Origin: Sphingomonas sp.
GTDB lineage: Bacteria > Pseudomonadota > Alphaproteobacteria > Sphingomonadales > Sphingomonadaceae
NCBI GenBank assembly: GCA_025935515.1
Contig: JAICVC010000048.1
Span: forward strand, 1 to 12,660
Length of the DNA stretch: 12,660 bases
Direction: 5' to 3'
A model generated the notes under the pieces. The model was not told the DNA's origin. It searched no databases and worked only from the letters and a program-made list of their open reading frames with translations. Both the position numbers and the translations under genes were made by a program. Shown one piece after another: positions 1 through 7,982 of this stretch (the stretch's first letter is position 1; each line of letters opens with the position of its first letter).

Positions 1-1
1 C

Positions 2-1129
2 ATGACGGTCGAGCATCGGCTTTCTGAGCTCATCGGCGAGGCGGCCGGACGCCTGCACAGCGCGCGCTCGCGCAACGACCAGGTCGCGACCGACTTCCGC
101 CTGTGGGTGCGGAGCGCCGGTGACGAGGCGGTTGACGCAATCCACGCGCTTCAGCGGGCGCTAGTCGAACGCGCCGAGGAGCATGCCGAGACGGTGATGC
201 CGGGGTTCACCCACCTGCAGGTCGCGCAGCCGGTGACGCTGGGCCATCATCTGATGGCTTATTACGAGATGCTGCGCCGCGACGTGTCGCGGTTCACCGA
301 CGGACGGGCGCGGATGAACGAATGCCCGCTTGGCAGCGCCGCGCTCGCCGGCACGGGTTTCCCGATCGACCGCGAGCGCACCGCCGACGTGCTCGGCTTC
401 GACCGAGCAACGGCGAACAGCCTCGACAGCGTGTCCGACCGCGACTTCGCGATCGATTACCTGTCGTCCGCCGCGCAGTGTTCGCTCCACCTGTCGCGCC
501 TTGCCGAGGAGTTGATCATCTGGGCGACCAGCGCTTTTGGCTTCGTGAAGCTGTCGGACCAATTTTCGACCGGCTCGTCGATCATGCCGCAGAAGCGCAA
601 TCCCGACGCGGCGGAGCTGGTGCGCGGGCACAGCGGCCGCATCATCGGCGCAATCACCTCTCTGATGGTGACGATGAAGGGCCTGCCGCTCGCTTATTCG
701 AAGGACATGCAGGACGACAAGGAGCCGGTGTTCGAGGCGCGCGATCTGCTGAAGCTCTCCCTCGAAGCGCTTGCGGGGATGGTCGAGACGGTCGAGTTCG
801 TGCCCGAGCGGATGTCCGCAGCGGCGGCACAGGGCTATTCGACCGCCACCGACCTCGCCGACTGGTTGGTGCGCGAGGCGGACGTTCCGTTTCGCGAGGC
901 GCACCATATCACCGGCCGCGCGGTCAAGGCTGCGGAGGAGCGCGGTTGCGGCCTTGCCGACCTGCCGCTCGAAGAGCTGCGCGCAATCGACGAGCGCATT
1001 GATGAACGCGTGTTCAACGTGCTCAGCGTCGATGCGTCGGTGCGCAGCCGGACAAGCTACGGCGGTACTGCTCCGGACCGAGTCCGCGAACAGATCGCGG
1101 CGGCGAAGGCGTCATTGCGAGGAGCGTAG
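2..1129 (+). CDS. argH: argininosuccinate lyase, 5'-truncated by window edge
   Basis: Argininosuccinate lyase splits argininosuccinate into arginine and fumarate, the last step of arginine synthesis, in the cytosol. Family motifs are clear: HSARSRNDQ (visible residues 19-27), PGFTHLQ with the conserved His (about 67-73), and the fumarase-superfamily signature GSSIMPQKRNP (191-201) on the mobile catalytic loop. The visible frame starts at an internal Met (family context 'MxVExxL'). About 80-90 N-terminal residues should lie left of the window, so base 2 is not the true start. The last six residues (ASLRGA) and the TAG stop are encoded by the left arm of a palindromic repeat, so the C-terminus is not the ancestral one. 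The gene converges on argG. The sequence looks alphaproteobacterial, unlike argC/B/F/R further right. Function is certain; only the 5' end is missing. Confidence 0.95.
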   Translation: MTVEHRLSELIGEAAGRLHSARSRNDQVATDFRLWVRSAGDEAVDAIHALQRALVERAEEHAETVMPGFTHLQVAQPVTLGHHLMAYYEMLRRDVSRFTDGRARMNECPLGSAALAGTGFPIDRERTADVLGFDRATANSLDSVSDRDFAIDYLSSAAQCSLHLSRLAEELIIWATSAFGFVKLSDQFSTGSSIMPQKRNPDAAELVRGHSGRIIGAITSLMVTMKGLPLAYSKDMQDDKEPVFEARDLLKLSLEALAGMVETVEFVPERMSAAAAQGYSTATDLADWLVREADVPFREAHHITGRAVKAAEERGCGLADLPLEELRAIDERIDERVFNVLSVDASVRSRTSYGGTAPDRVREQIAAAKASLRGA

Positions 1130-1180
1130 CGACGAAGCAATCCAGTCAGCGCTACTGGCTTCGCTACGCTCGCAATGACG
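1110..1180. repeat. 71-bp palindromic repeat between argH and argG, likely bidirectional terminator
   Basis: The outer arms CGTCATTGCGA (1110-1120) and TCGCAATGACG (1170-1180) are perfectly complementary. After a 3-nt bulge, GCGTAGCGA (1124-1132) pairs with TCGCTACGC (1161-1169). An inner CCAGT/ACTGG pair (1142-1146 with 1154-1158) closes a loop around AGCGCT. The whole element folds as one long hairpin from either strand. I recognise the 'GTCATTGCGAG...GAAGCAATCCAG' pattern as a dispersed element common in alphaproteobacterial genomes (from memory, not searched). It overlaps the argH stop codon and lies 2 bp from the argG stop. That fits a terminator for both convergent genes, although neither side has a strong T-run. 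I saw no second copy in the window. Confidence 0.8.
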
Positions 1181-1182
1181 GA

Positions 1183-2408
<1,226 letters not shown>

Positions 2409-2409
<1 letters not shown>

Positions 2410-3248
2410 CAGTTCTTTTCCAACATCCAAAGCATGGCGCTGCGCGCCGTATGCATTCGGTTCTCGGCCTGCCGCCAGACCGCCGAGCGCGGGCCGTCGA
2501 TCACCGGAGCGGTGACTTCCTCGCCGCGCCGCGCGGGGAGACAGTGGAGGAACCACGCATCCTTCGCGCGCGCCATCAGCGCTTCGTCGACCTGGTACGG
2601 CGCGAATGCCGCGCGGCGCTCGGCGCTGTCCTGTCCGCCCATCGACACCCACACGTCGGTATAGACAATGTCGGCACCATCGACGGCTTCTTCGGGATCA
2701 GTGACGGAGCCGTCCAACCCATGACCTTCCGGGCTTGCGCTGGTGAATTCGGCTCCGACCAGCGCGCAGGCTTCGGCAAGCGATCGCGACACGTTGTTGC
2801 CCTCGCCAATGAAGGCGATCTTGGCGCCTTCGAGGCGGCCGAGGAGCTGCTTGACGGTCAGCAGGTCGGCGAGCGCCTGCAGCGGGTGGTCGGTGGCCGA
2901 AAGCATGTTTAGCACCGGCGCCGCATTCACCGCCGCCATCTCCTCGAGCAGGCCATGGTCGAAGACCCGCGCGGCGATGATCGCATGATAGCAGGCAAGC
3001 GTGTGAGTCACGTCGGCGACGCTTTCGCGGGTGCCGATGCCGAGCTCGTTCGGCTGGATATAGACCGGGTGGCCGCCGAGCTGCGCGGTCGCCAACTCCA
3101 TCGAGTTGCGCGTGCGCGAGCTAGGCTTCTCGAAGTATAGCGCTACGCCCTTCCCTTGGAGCAGGCGCGGGTGCGGCTGCTCTGAGGCGGCGAGGATCCA
3201 CTCGAGGTCCGCGGCGCTGAGGTCGCGGATTGAAAGAAGGTGCTTCAC
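2409..3248 (-). CDS. argF: ornithine carbamoyltransferase
   Basis: Transfers the carbamoyl group from carbamoyl phosphate to ornithine, giving citrulline. Visible motifs are the carbamoyl-phosphate loop SSRTR (residues 43-47), HPLQALAD (121-128), the SMG ornithine loop (202-204), and HCLP with the catalytic Cys (235-238). The start is GTG at 3248, overlapping the argB TGA as GTGA and yielding a typical short N-terminus. At 279 residues it is shorter than the usual 300-310; the region before the SMG loop is compact. The usual HCLPAHRGEEV is HCLPARRGEEV here. The EKPSxRTRNSxE pattern and the TLACYHA segment recall actinobacterial OTCs rather than typical alphaproteobacterial ones. The SMG loop and following FAPYQV support ornithine rather than acetylornithine as substrate. 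Confidence 0.94.
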
Positions 3249-4123
3249 GCGGCTTGCTCCCTGGTCACCATCGTCCCGACGCCATGATCGGTCAGCAGTT
3301 CGATCAGGAGCGAATGGTGCACCCGGCCGTCGATGATGTGCGCGAAGGCGACTCCCTGGTCGACCGCGTCTGCACAAGCCTTGAGCTTGGGGATCATGCC
3401 CTTGCCGACCGAGCTCGACTTCAACCGCTTGCGAAGCTCGGCGGAGGTCAAGCGCTCGACCAGGCTGGTCTCGTCATTGACGTCGTCGAGCAGCCCGGGC
3501 GCGGCGGTCAGATAGACGATCTTCTCCGCCTTCATCGCGACCGCGATCGCGCGCGCCGCCTCGTCGGCATTGACGTTGTACGGCTGGCCGTCGGCGTTGG
3601 CTCCGACGGTCGAGATCACCGGCGTCAGCCCGTCGTCGAGCAGGCGGTGAATCAGCTCGGCTCGAACGCCAGTGACGTTGCCGACGAAGCCGAGCGATTC
3701 ATCCGCCGGCGTGACCGTGAGCAGCCCGGCGTCCTCGCCCGACACGCCGACCGCGACCGGCTCGTCACCGGACTGGCTGTTGATCGTCGCGACGAGGTCG
3801 CGGTTGATCTTGCCGACCAGCACCATGCGGACGATCTCGAGCGTCTCGGCGTCGGTGACCCGAAGCCCGTCCCGAAATTCCGGCTCCTTGCCGACGCGGC
3901 GCAGCATCGTGTCGACCTGCGGCCCGCCGCCATGCACAAGCACGCAGCGGACCCCGACGCTCCGCAGCAGCAGCACGTCCTGCGCGAGCGCGAGGTCGCT
4001 TTCGCGGTCGATCGCGGCGCCGCCCAGTTTCACCACCACCGACTTGCCGGCGAACTGGCGGATGTAGGGCAGCGCCTCGACGAGGACGGTCGCGATTTCA
4101 GAGGGCAAAAGGACGATCTTCAT
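3245..4123 (-). CDS. argB: N-acetylglutamate kinase
   Basis: Phosphorylates N-acetylglutamate, the second step of the acetylated arginine pathway. Amino-acid-kinase motifs are VVKLGG with the phosphate-binding Lys (K32), HGGGPQVD (64-71), NVNAD (183-187) and GMIPK (242-246). The ATG at 4123 overlaps the argJ stop (ATGA) and gives 292 residues, which is normal. A much longer frame upstream is antisense-style read-through of argJ. The N-terminal helix before KLGG and the C-terminal H-S-L-L-I-E-L-L-T-D-x-G-x-G-T signature (270-284) are features known from arginine-inhibited hexameric enzymes, so feedback inhibition by arginine is inferred. VGKIN, the ADGQ-Y-NVNAD segment and IDGRVHHSLL resemble actinobacterial ArgB more than the usual alphaproteobacterial sequence. 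Confidence 0.96.
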   Translation of the reverse strand: MKIVLLPSEIATVLVEALPYIRQFAGKSVVVKLGGAAIDRESDLALAQDVLLLRSVGVRCVLVHGGGPQVDTMLRRVGKEPEFRDGLRVTDAETLEIVRMVLVGKINRDLVATINSQSGDEPVAVGVSGEDAGLLTVTPADESLGFVGNVTGVRAELIHRLLDDGLTPVISTVGANADGQPYNVNADEAARAIAVAMKAEKIVYLTAAPGLLDDVNDETSLVERLTSAELRKRLKSSSVGKGMIPKLKACADAVDQGVAFAHIIDGRVHHSLLIELLTDHGVGTMVTREQAA

Positions 4124-5280
4124 GACGTCTTGCTGTTCTCGCGGATGTAGCCGGGGCCGAGGTCGATCCCGATCATCTTCGCGTGGCCGTGGCCAGCGCC
4201 GAGATGCACCTCGATCTCGACCTCGTCGCCCATCATGTGCTCGGCCAGCGCCTGCCCGTCGTGCTCGATGCCGACCCCGCCCTTCGCAACCCTGATCCCG
4301 CCGTAAGCGACGAACGATTTTGCAACCTTCATATCGACGCTCGCGGAGCCTGCGGCGGCCAGCAGCCGCCCCCAGTAGGGATCGCCGCCGTACCAGCTGC
4401 ATTTAACGAGATTGTTCTCGACAATGTTCTTGGCCGCGATCCGCGCTTCGTCGTTGGTGCGCGCGCCGGTGACATTCAGGTGGGCAATGCGGGTCATCCC
4501 TTCGGCGTCGCGCGCCATCATCATCGTCAGCTCGCGGCACGCCGCGAGGACGGCATTGGCGAACTCGTCATGGTCGGCTTTGCCCCGCCTGCCGGACGCC
4601 AACAGCATCGCTGTATCGTTGGTCGACGTGGCGCCGTCGACGTTGAGCGTGTTGAAGGTCGCGTCGGACGCGGCCTTCAGCGCCTTCTGCATCACCGAGC
4701 GCGGGACGTCGGCGTCGGTGGTCAGGAACGCGAGCATCGTCGCCATGTTGGGCGCGATCATCCCGCAGCCCTTCGCCATTCCACCAAGCGTGAAGTTCGA
4801 GCCCTTGATCACCATTTCCTTGGCCTGGTGATCGGTGGTGAGAATCCCGCGCGCGGCGTCGTGCGCTCCGTCCACCGACAGCTTATGGGCGAGCCGCGGC
4901 GTTGAGTGCAGGATCGGCTCCATCGGCAGCGGCGTGCCGATGATCCCGGTTGAACAGACCATCACGTGGCTGTTGGCGATCTGCAGCGCTTCTCCCGTCG
5001 CCGCGGCCATCAGTTGCGCATTCTTGTAGCCCGGCGCGCCAGGGCCCGCATTGGCGTTACCCTAATTGACGATGATCGCGGCCGCCTTGCCGCCGTTTGC
5101 CTGCAGCGTCGCGCGGTCGAGCTCGACCGGCGGCGCGGCGAACTTGTTCTGCGTGAACACCGCCGCGCACGGCACTGGCCGCCCGTCGTCGGTCGCGATC
5201 AGCGCCATGTCGAACTTGCGGCGCTTGATCCCGGCGTGGCAGCCGGCGGCGACAAAGCCTTGGGCGGCGGTAATGCTCAT
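4120..5280 (-). pseudogene. argJ: glutamate N-acetyltransferase/ornithine acetyltransferase, interrupted by an in-frame TAG
   Basis: ArgJ moves the acetyl group from N-acetylornithine to glutamate and, in bifunctional forms, also uses acetyl-CoA. The ATG at 5280 overlaps the argC stop (ATGA). The frame reads 72 residues, hits TAG at 5064-5062, then stays open in the same frame to 4120 (386 codons before the final TGA, near the family's 390-410). The TAG replaces the Ser of NSGNANA: the sequence reads IIVN-stop-GNANAGPG. Downstream, the self-cleavage site is intact (PNMATML, Thr as N-terminal nucleophile), as are GGMAKGCGM, STNDT, GGDPYWGR and the C-terminal RENS. All other conserved blocks are preserved, so the mutation is recent, suppressed or a sequence error. 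Internal restart is possible at ATG 5010 (MAAATGEAL), but it would lose 90 residues and has no clear ribosome site. Confidence 0.85.
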
Positions 5281-6284
5281 GGGTAAACTCCGACGGTCGT
5301 CAGCCCGGCGGTCTCATCGAGCCCGAGCATCAAGTTCGCGCACTGGATCATTTGGCCCGCTGCGCCCTTGCCGAGATTGTCGACCGCCGAGAGCGCGAGC
5401 ACGCGCCCGGTCCTTTCGTCATAGCGGGCGGTCAGCTGGACTCCGTTGGAGCCGGTGACCCACTTGGTCGCGGGCGGCTGGTCGGTGACGTGGACGAATG
5501 GCTCGCTGGCATAAGCCTCGCTCAAAACCTTGAACGGATCGCAAGGGCCCGTGGCCTCAGCGTAGCAGGTCGCAAGGATCCCCCGAGTCATCGGCACGAG
5601 GTGCGGCGTGAACAGCAATGTACCGCCGATCGCCATCTCCATCTCTGCCGTGTGGCGGTGGCTTAGCAGGCCGTATGCCGAAAAACTTCCATCGACGGTC
5701 GAGAAGCCCGTCGCCTCCTTCGCCTCGCGCCCGGCGCCGCTGACGCCCGAGGCGGCATCGACGATCAGGCTCGTCGGCTTGACAACGCCCGCATCGACCA
5801 GCGGCTTCAGCGCCAAAATGGCGGCGGTCGCATAGCAGCCGGCCGCCGCGATCGCTTTGCCTCCCTTGATCGCCTCGCGGTTCAGCTCAGGGATGCCGTA
5901 GACGAACTCGCCGAGCAGCGCCGGCTCTTCGTGCACGTGGCCGTACCAGCGCTCATACGTCTGCGGGTCGTCCAGCCGGAAATCGGCGCCGAGGTCGACA
6001 AATGGGATACCCTTGTGGAGGATCGTGCTCGCCAGCCGCTGGCTATGACCATGCGGAAGGGCGGCGAACACCAGGTCGACGTTCTCAAGCGCGCGCTCTT
6101 CGAACTTCTCGACGAGTGCATCGGGATAGGCGGCTGTGAGGTGCGGGTGGACCGCGCCAAGCTTCTGCCCCGCCTTGCTGTCGCCGAACAGCTTCGCGGG
6201 CGCGAGCTCGGGATGCGCGGCCATCAGCCGCAGCAGCTCGCCGCCGACATAGCCCGAGGCTCCAAGTACGGCCGTCCGAATCAT
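5277..6284 (-). CDS. argC: N-acetyl-gamma-glutamyl-phosphate reductase
   Basis: Reduces N-acetylglutamyl-5-phosphate to the semialdehyde with NADPH, the third step of the pathway. Residues 6-16 hold the dinucleotide-binding VLGASGYVGGE; the catalytic Cys is C150 in AAGCYAT; the active-site His pair is in HRHTAE (209-214). The C-terminus has the family block DNLGKGAAGQ and ends TTVGVYP. At 335 residues it is the longer (type 1) ArgC form; many alphaproteobacteria carry the shorter, divergent type 2 form, and the C-terminal half here closely recalls actinobacterial sequences. The ATG at 6284 is the only sensible start. It is the first gene of the operon and lies close to the divergent ARG-box region. 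No Shine-Dalgarno is visible upstream, which would fit a very short or absent leader. Confidence 0.97.
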   Translation of the reverse strand: MIRTAVLGASGYVGGELLRLMAAHPELAPAKLFGDSKAGQKLGAVHPHLTAAYPDALVEKFEERALENVDLVFAALPHGHSQRLASTILHKGIPFVDLGADFRLDDPQTYERWYGHVHEEPALLGEFVYGIPELNREAIKGGKAIAAAGCYATAAILALKPLVDAGVVKPTSLIVDAASGVSGAGREAKEATGFSTVDGSFSAYGLLSHRHTAEMEMAIGGTLLFTPHLVPMTRGILATCYAEATGPCDPFKVLSEAYASEPFVHVTDQPPATKWVTGSNGVQLTARYDERTGRVLALSAVDNLGKGAAGQMIQCANLMLGLDETAGLTTVGVYP

Positions 6285-6293
6285 GGGAGGCGC

Positions 6294-6322
6294 GCTATTC
6301 CCGATGTTGCATACTTATGCAA
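6294..6322 (-). promoter_or_regulatory. weak candidate promoter for argCJBFG
   Basis: On the minus strand TTGCAT (6322-6317) and AATAGC (6299-6294) are separated by 17 bp. Each hexamer matches the sigma70 consensus at only 3 of 6 positions. The -35 element coincides with one arm of ARG box 1, so repressor binding would block it. Transcription would begin a few bases before the argC ATG at 6284. Called mainly from position and overlap with the operator. Confidence 0.3.
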
Positions 6323-6343
6323 GTGCATGCATATTCATGCGAT
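6306..6343. promoter_or_regulatory. tandem ARG boxes (ArgR operator) between argC and argR
   Basis: Two palindromes sit in the 57-bp divergent gap. Box 1 is TTGCAT-ACTT-ATGCAA (6307-6322), perfect in its arms. Box 2 is TGCAT-ATTC-ATGCG (6328-6341), with one arm mismatch. Both have the 5-4-5 layout of known ARG boxes (enterobacterial consensus TGAAT-wwww-ATTCA), with GCAT in place of GAAT. Drawn as 18-bp boxes (6306-6323 and 6326-6343) they are 2 bp apart and 20 bp centre to centre, about two helical turns. That matches the tandem arrangement bound by one ArgR hexamer in Escherichia coli operators. The pair overlaps predicted promoter elements for both directions and the argR ATG. Inferred role: arginine-dependent repression of argCJBFG and autoregulation of argR. 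Confidence 0.8.
6307..6335 (+). promoter_or_regulatory. candidate argR promoter inside the ARG boxes
   Basis: TTGCAT (6307-6312, -35, 3 of 6 consensus bases) and CATATT (6330-6335, -10, 4 of 6) are separated by 17 bp. The expected transcription start, 6-8 bases beyond the -10, falls at about 6341-6343, on the argR ATG at 6342. This predicts a leaderless argR message and agrees with the absence of a Shine-Dalgarno. Both hexamers lie within the palindromes, giving direct autorepression. Confidence 0.4.
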
Positions 6344-6794
6344 GACCGACCTCAAGGAACGCCGACACCGTGCAATCGCGGACCTGATCCGCTCGAGCGC
6401 GCTGTCGAGTCAGGAAGAGCTGGCCGATCGCCTCGGTTCCCTCGGCTTTGCGGTGACCCAGGCGACCATCTCGCGCGACCTCGAGCAGATCGGCGCGGTC
6501 AAGGTCCGCCGCCGCGGGCAGCTGAGCTATGCGCTACCGGAAGCCGCTCGCGACGCCTTCTCGCCCGGCCTCGCCGCGGTCTTTCGCGACTGGGTGCGGT
6601 CGGTCGAGCCGGCGGCCAACCTCGTCGTCATCAAGACCCCGCCAGGCTCGGCGCATCTGGTCGGGGTCGCGCTGGATGGCTCGGACCTGCCGGAAATCGC
6701 CGGCACGATCTGTGGCGACGACACGATCTTCGTGGCGTGCGGCTCGCCGAAGGAAGCGGCGACGCTCACCGCGAAGCTCAGCGAGCTAGCGTGA
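6342..6794 (+). CDS. argR: arginine repressor ArgR/AhrC
   Basis: Arginine-sensing repressor, hexameric in known members. At 150 residues it is the normal length. The N-terminal winged helix-turn-helix (about 1-60) has the recognition-helix signature QATISRDL (40-47), then GAVKVRRRG. The C-terminal oligomerisation and arginine-binding domain has NLVVIKTPPGSAHLV (93-107) and GTICGDDTIF (121-130), where GDDT holds the arginine-contacting Asp pair; Cys replaces the usual Ala before GDDT. Start ATG 6342 gives the standard N-terminus; an in-frame ATG at 6327 would add five residues and sits inside the operator. ArgR is common in gammaproteobacteria, firmicutes and actinobacteria but uncommon in alphaproteobacteria, so transfer with the neighbouring arg genes is plausible. 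Its tail overlaps the convergent SGNH gene by 9 bp. Confidence 0.95.
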   Translation: MTDLKERRHRAIADLIRSSALSSQEELADRLGSLGFAVTQATISRDLEQIGAVKVRRRGQLSYALPEAARDAFSPGLAAVFRDWVRSVEPAANLVVIKTPPGSAHLVGVALDGSDLPEIAGTICGDDTIFVACGSPKEAATLTAKLSELA

Positions 6795-7982
6795 CGCGAT
6801 GTTCTGGGGGACACAGTCCGCGCGGCTGAGTGGCGGCGGGGCATTCGGCCGCAATTTCAACCGCGGCGTTAGCTCGACCAGCCGCCGCACATAAGCATCG
6901 GTGAACACCGCGGCGCACTTACGGCTGAGGTGCGACCATTCGGGTAGATTGAGGTGCTGGGCCTGCGACAGGTCATCAGCGTGAATGCCCTTGGCATTGG
7001 CGCCGACCAGCAACCGATCCCAGCCGAGCGCCCTGGGAATCCGCTGCTGCTCATTGACCCTGATCTGCGGCGCCGACGGCGGACGGACGAAGATGACGTC
7101 CCCGCCCCTGGCGCGAATCCGCCGGACCGCCTCGGCCGTGCGCGCAATTACCTTGTCCGCGAGCGGCGCCGGGATGTTCGGACCCTTGAACCCGTCCCAG
7201 GCGTGGCGCGCATGACCGCGCAGGTAAGCGTCGGACTCGATCCGGTCCCACATGAAATATTGCCGGCCGGGGAAGTCTTCGGAGATTTTCCAGACATTCT
7301 CGTACGGGCTGTCGGTCCCCTTGCGCCAGCCGTGGTCCAATTTGGGCAGCATGATGCTGAGCCGATAGTCATCGTCCATGAAAGCGAGATAGTTTTGCAG
7401 CCAGCGGTCGAGCCACAGGCCGGTGAGCTGCGATGGCTTGTCGTTCTTGGCGTAGTTGTGAACCGCATTCCCGCCGAGACCGATCACCGGCATCCCGAAA
7501 TACATCGTGTCGGCCATGCCGACGATCAAAAGGCCGTGGAAATTGGGGTCGTTGGCGAAATGCTCCAGCAGGGTCCGGGCATTGGTGCCGACATGGCTGA
7601 CCTGGACCGGTCGAACGCCGGTCAGCTGCTCAAAACGGCCCTGGTCGGTGTCAAACAGGATGCGGCTGTCGCCGACGATCGCGACCGGCGCCTTGTCGGC
7701 GGCGCGGCGCGCCTCGGCCCAGGCCTGCGGGCTGTCGCCGATGTCGCCGGCCCGGAGGCCGATATTGGCCCGCGCGTTCCATTCCCATGCCGCGGTCAGC
7801 AGCGCCGCGCCGGCAAAGGCGAACGTGCCGATCTTGACCCACGGCTGCCGCGGGATGTCGCGGACCGGGACTGGCTGCGCCTGGCCGGGACGGTCGGCCG
7901 CGGTCTTCCTCAGCCCCGGGGGGAGAGCGCCGTCGCGGGTGCCGGTGAGGCCGCGCTCAGAAGGCGAAGTAGATGAATGCAC
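6786..7982 (-). CDS. membrane-anchored SGNH/AlgJ-like O-acetylation partner protein
   Basis: Probable partner of the MBOAT gene just upstream, working on the periplasmic side. A proline-rich cytoplasmic N-terminus (1-48) is followed by one membrane segment (about 51-67) and a periplasmic domain. The domain carries the SGNH block I motif VGDSR (103-107, candidate nucleophile S106) and a C-terminal ExxH at LPEWSHLS (E348, H351) in place of the usual DxxH. This layout matches AlgJ/AlgX-type proteins that pass acetyl groups from the MBOAT protein to a polymer. The GTG at 7982 overlaps the acyltransferase stop by 26 bp; there is no in-frame ATG near it and a later start is possible. The stop overlaps the argR end by 9 bp. 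SGNH fold is likely; acceptor and exact family are not known to me. Confidence 0.75.
   Translation of the reverse strand: MHSSTSPSERGLTGTRDGALPPGLRKTAADRPGQAQPVPVRDIPRQPWVKIGTFAFAGAALLTAAWEWNARANIGLRAGDIGDSPQAWAEARRAADKAPVAIVGDSRILFDTDQGRFEQLTGVRPVQVSHVGTNARTLLEHFANDPNFHGLLIVGMADTMYFGMPVIGLGGNAVHNYAKNDKPSQLTGLWLDRWLQNYLAFMDDDYRLSIMLPKLDHGWRKGTDSPYENVWKISEDFPGRQYFMWDRIESDAYLRGHARHAWDGFKGPNIPAPLADKVIARTAEAVRRIRARGGDVIFVRPPSAPQIRVNEQQRIPRALGWDRLLVGANAKGIHADDLSQAQHLNLPEWSHLSRKCAAVFTDAYVRRLVELTPRLKLRPNAPPPLSRADCVPQNIASR

Noticed and set aside
161..907. 248-codon minus-strand frame
   Set aside because: Antisense to argH; no motif.
3230..4150. 306-codon plus-strand frame
   Set aside because: Antisense to argB; Asp/Arg-rich shadow composition.
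5062..5064. Genetic-code change with TAG read as an amino acid
   Set aside because: argH, argG, the SGNH gene, the peptidase and the exported 126-residue protein all end in TAG at their expected C-termini.
6786..6794. Terminator between argR and the SGNH gene
   Set aside because: The coding ends overlap by 9 bp and I see no hairpin with a T-run nearby.
6954..7976. 340-codon plus-strand frame
   Set aside because: Antisense shadow of the SGNH gene with no recognisable motif.
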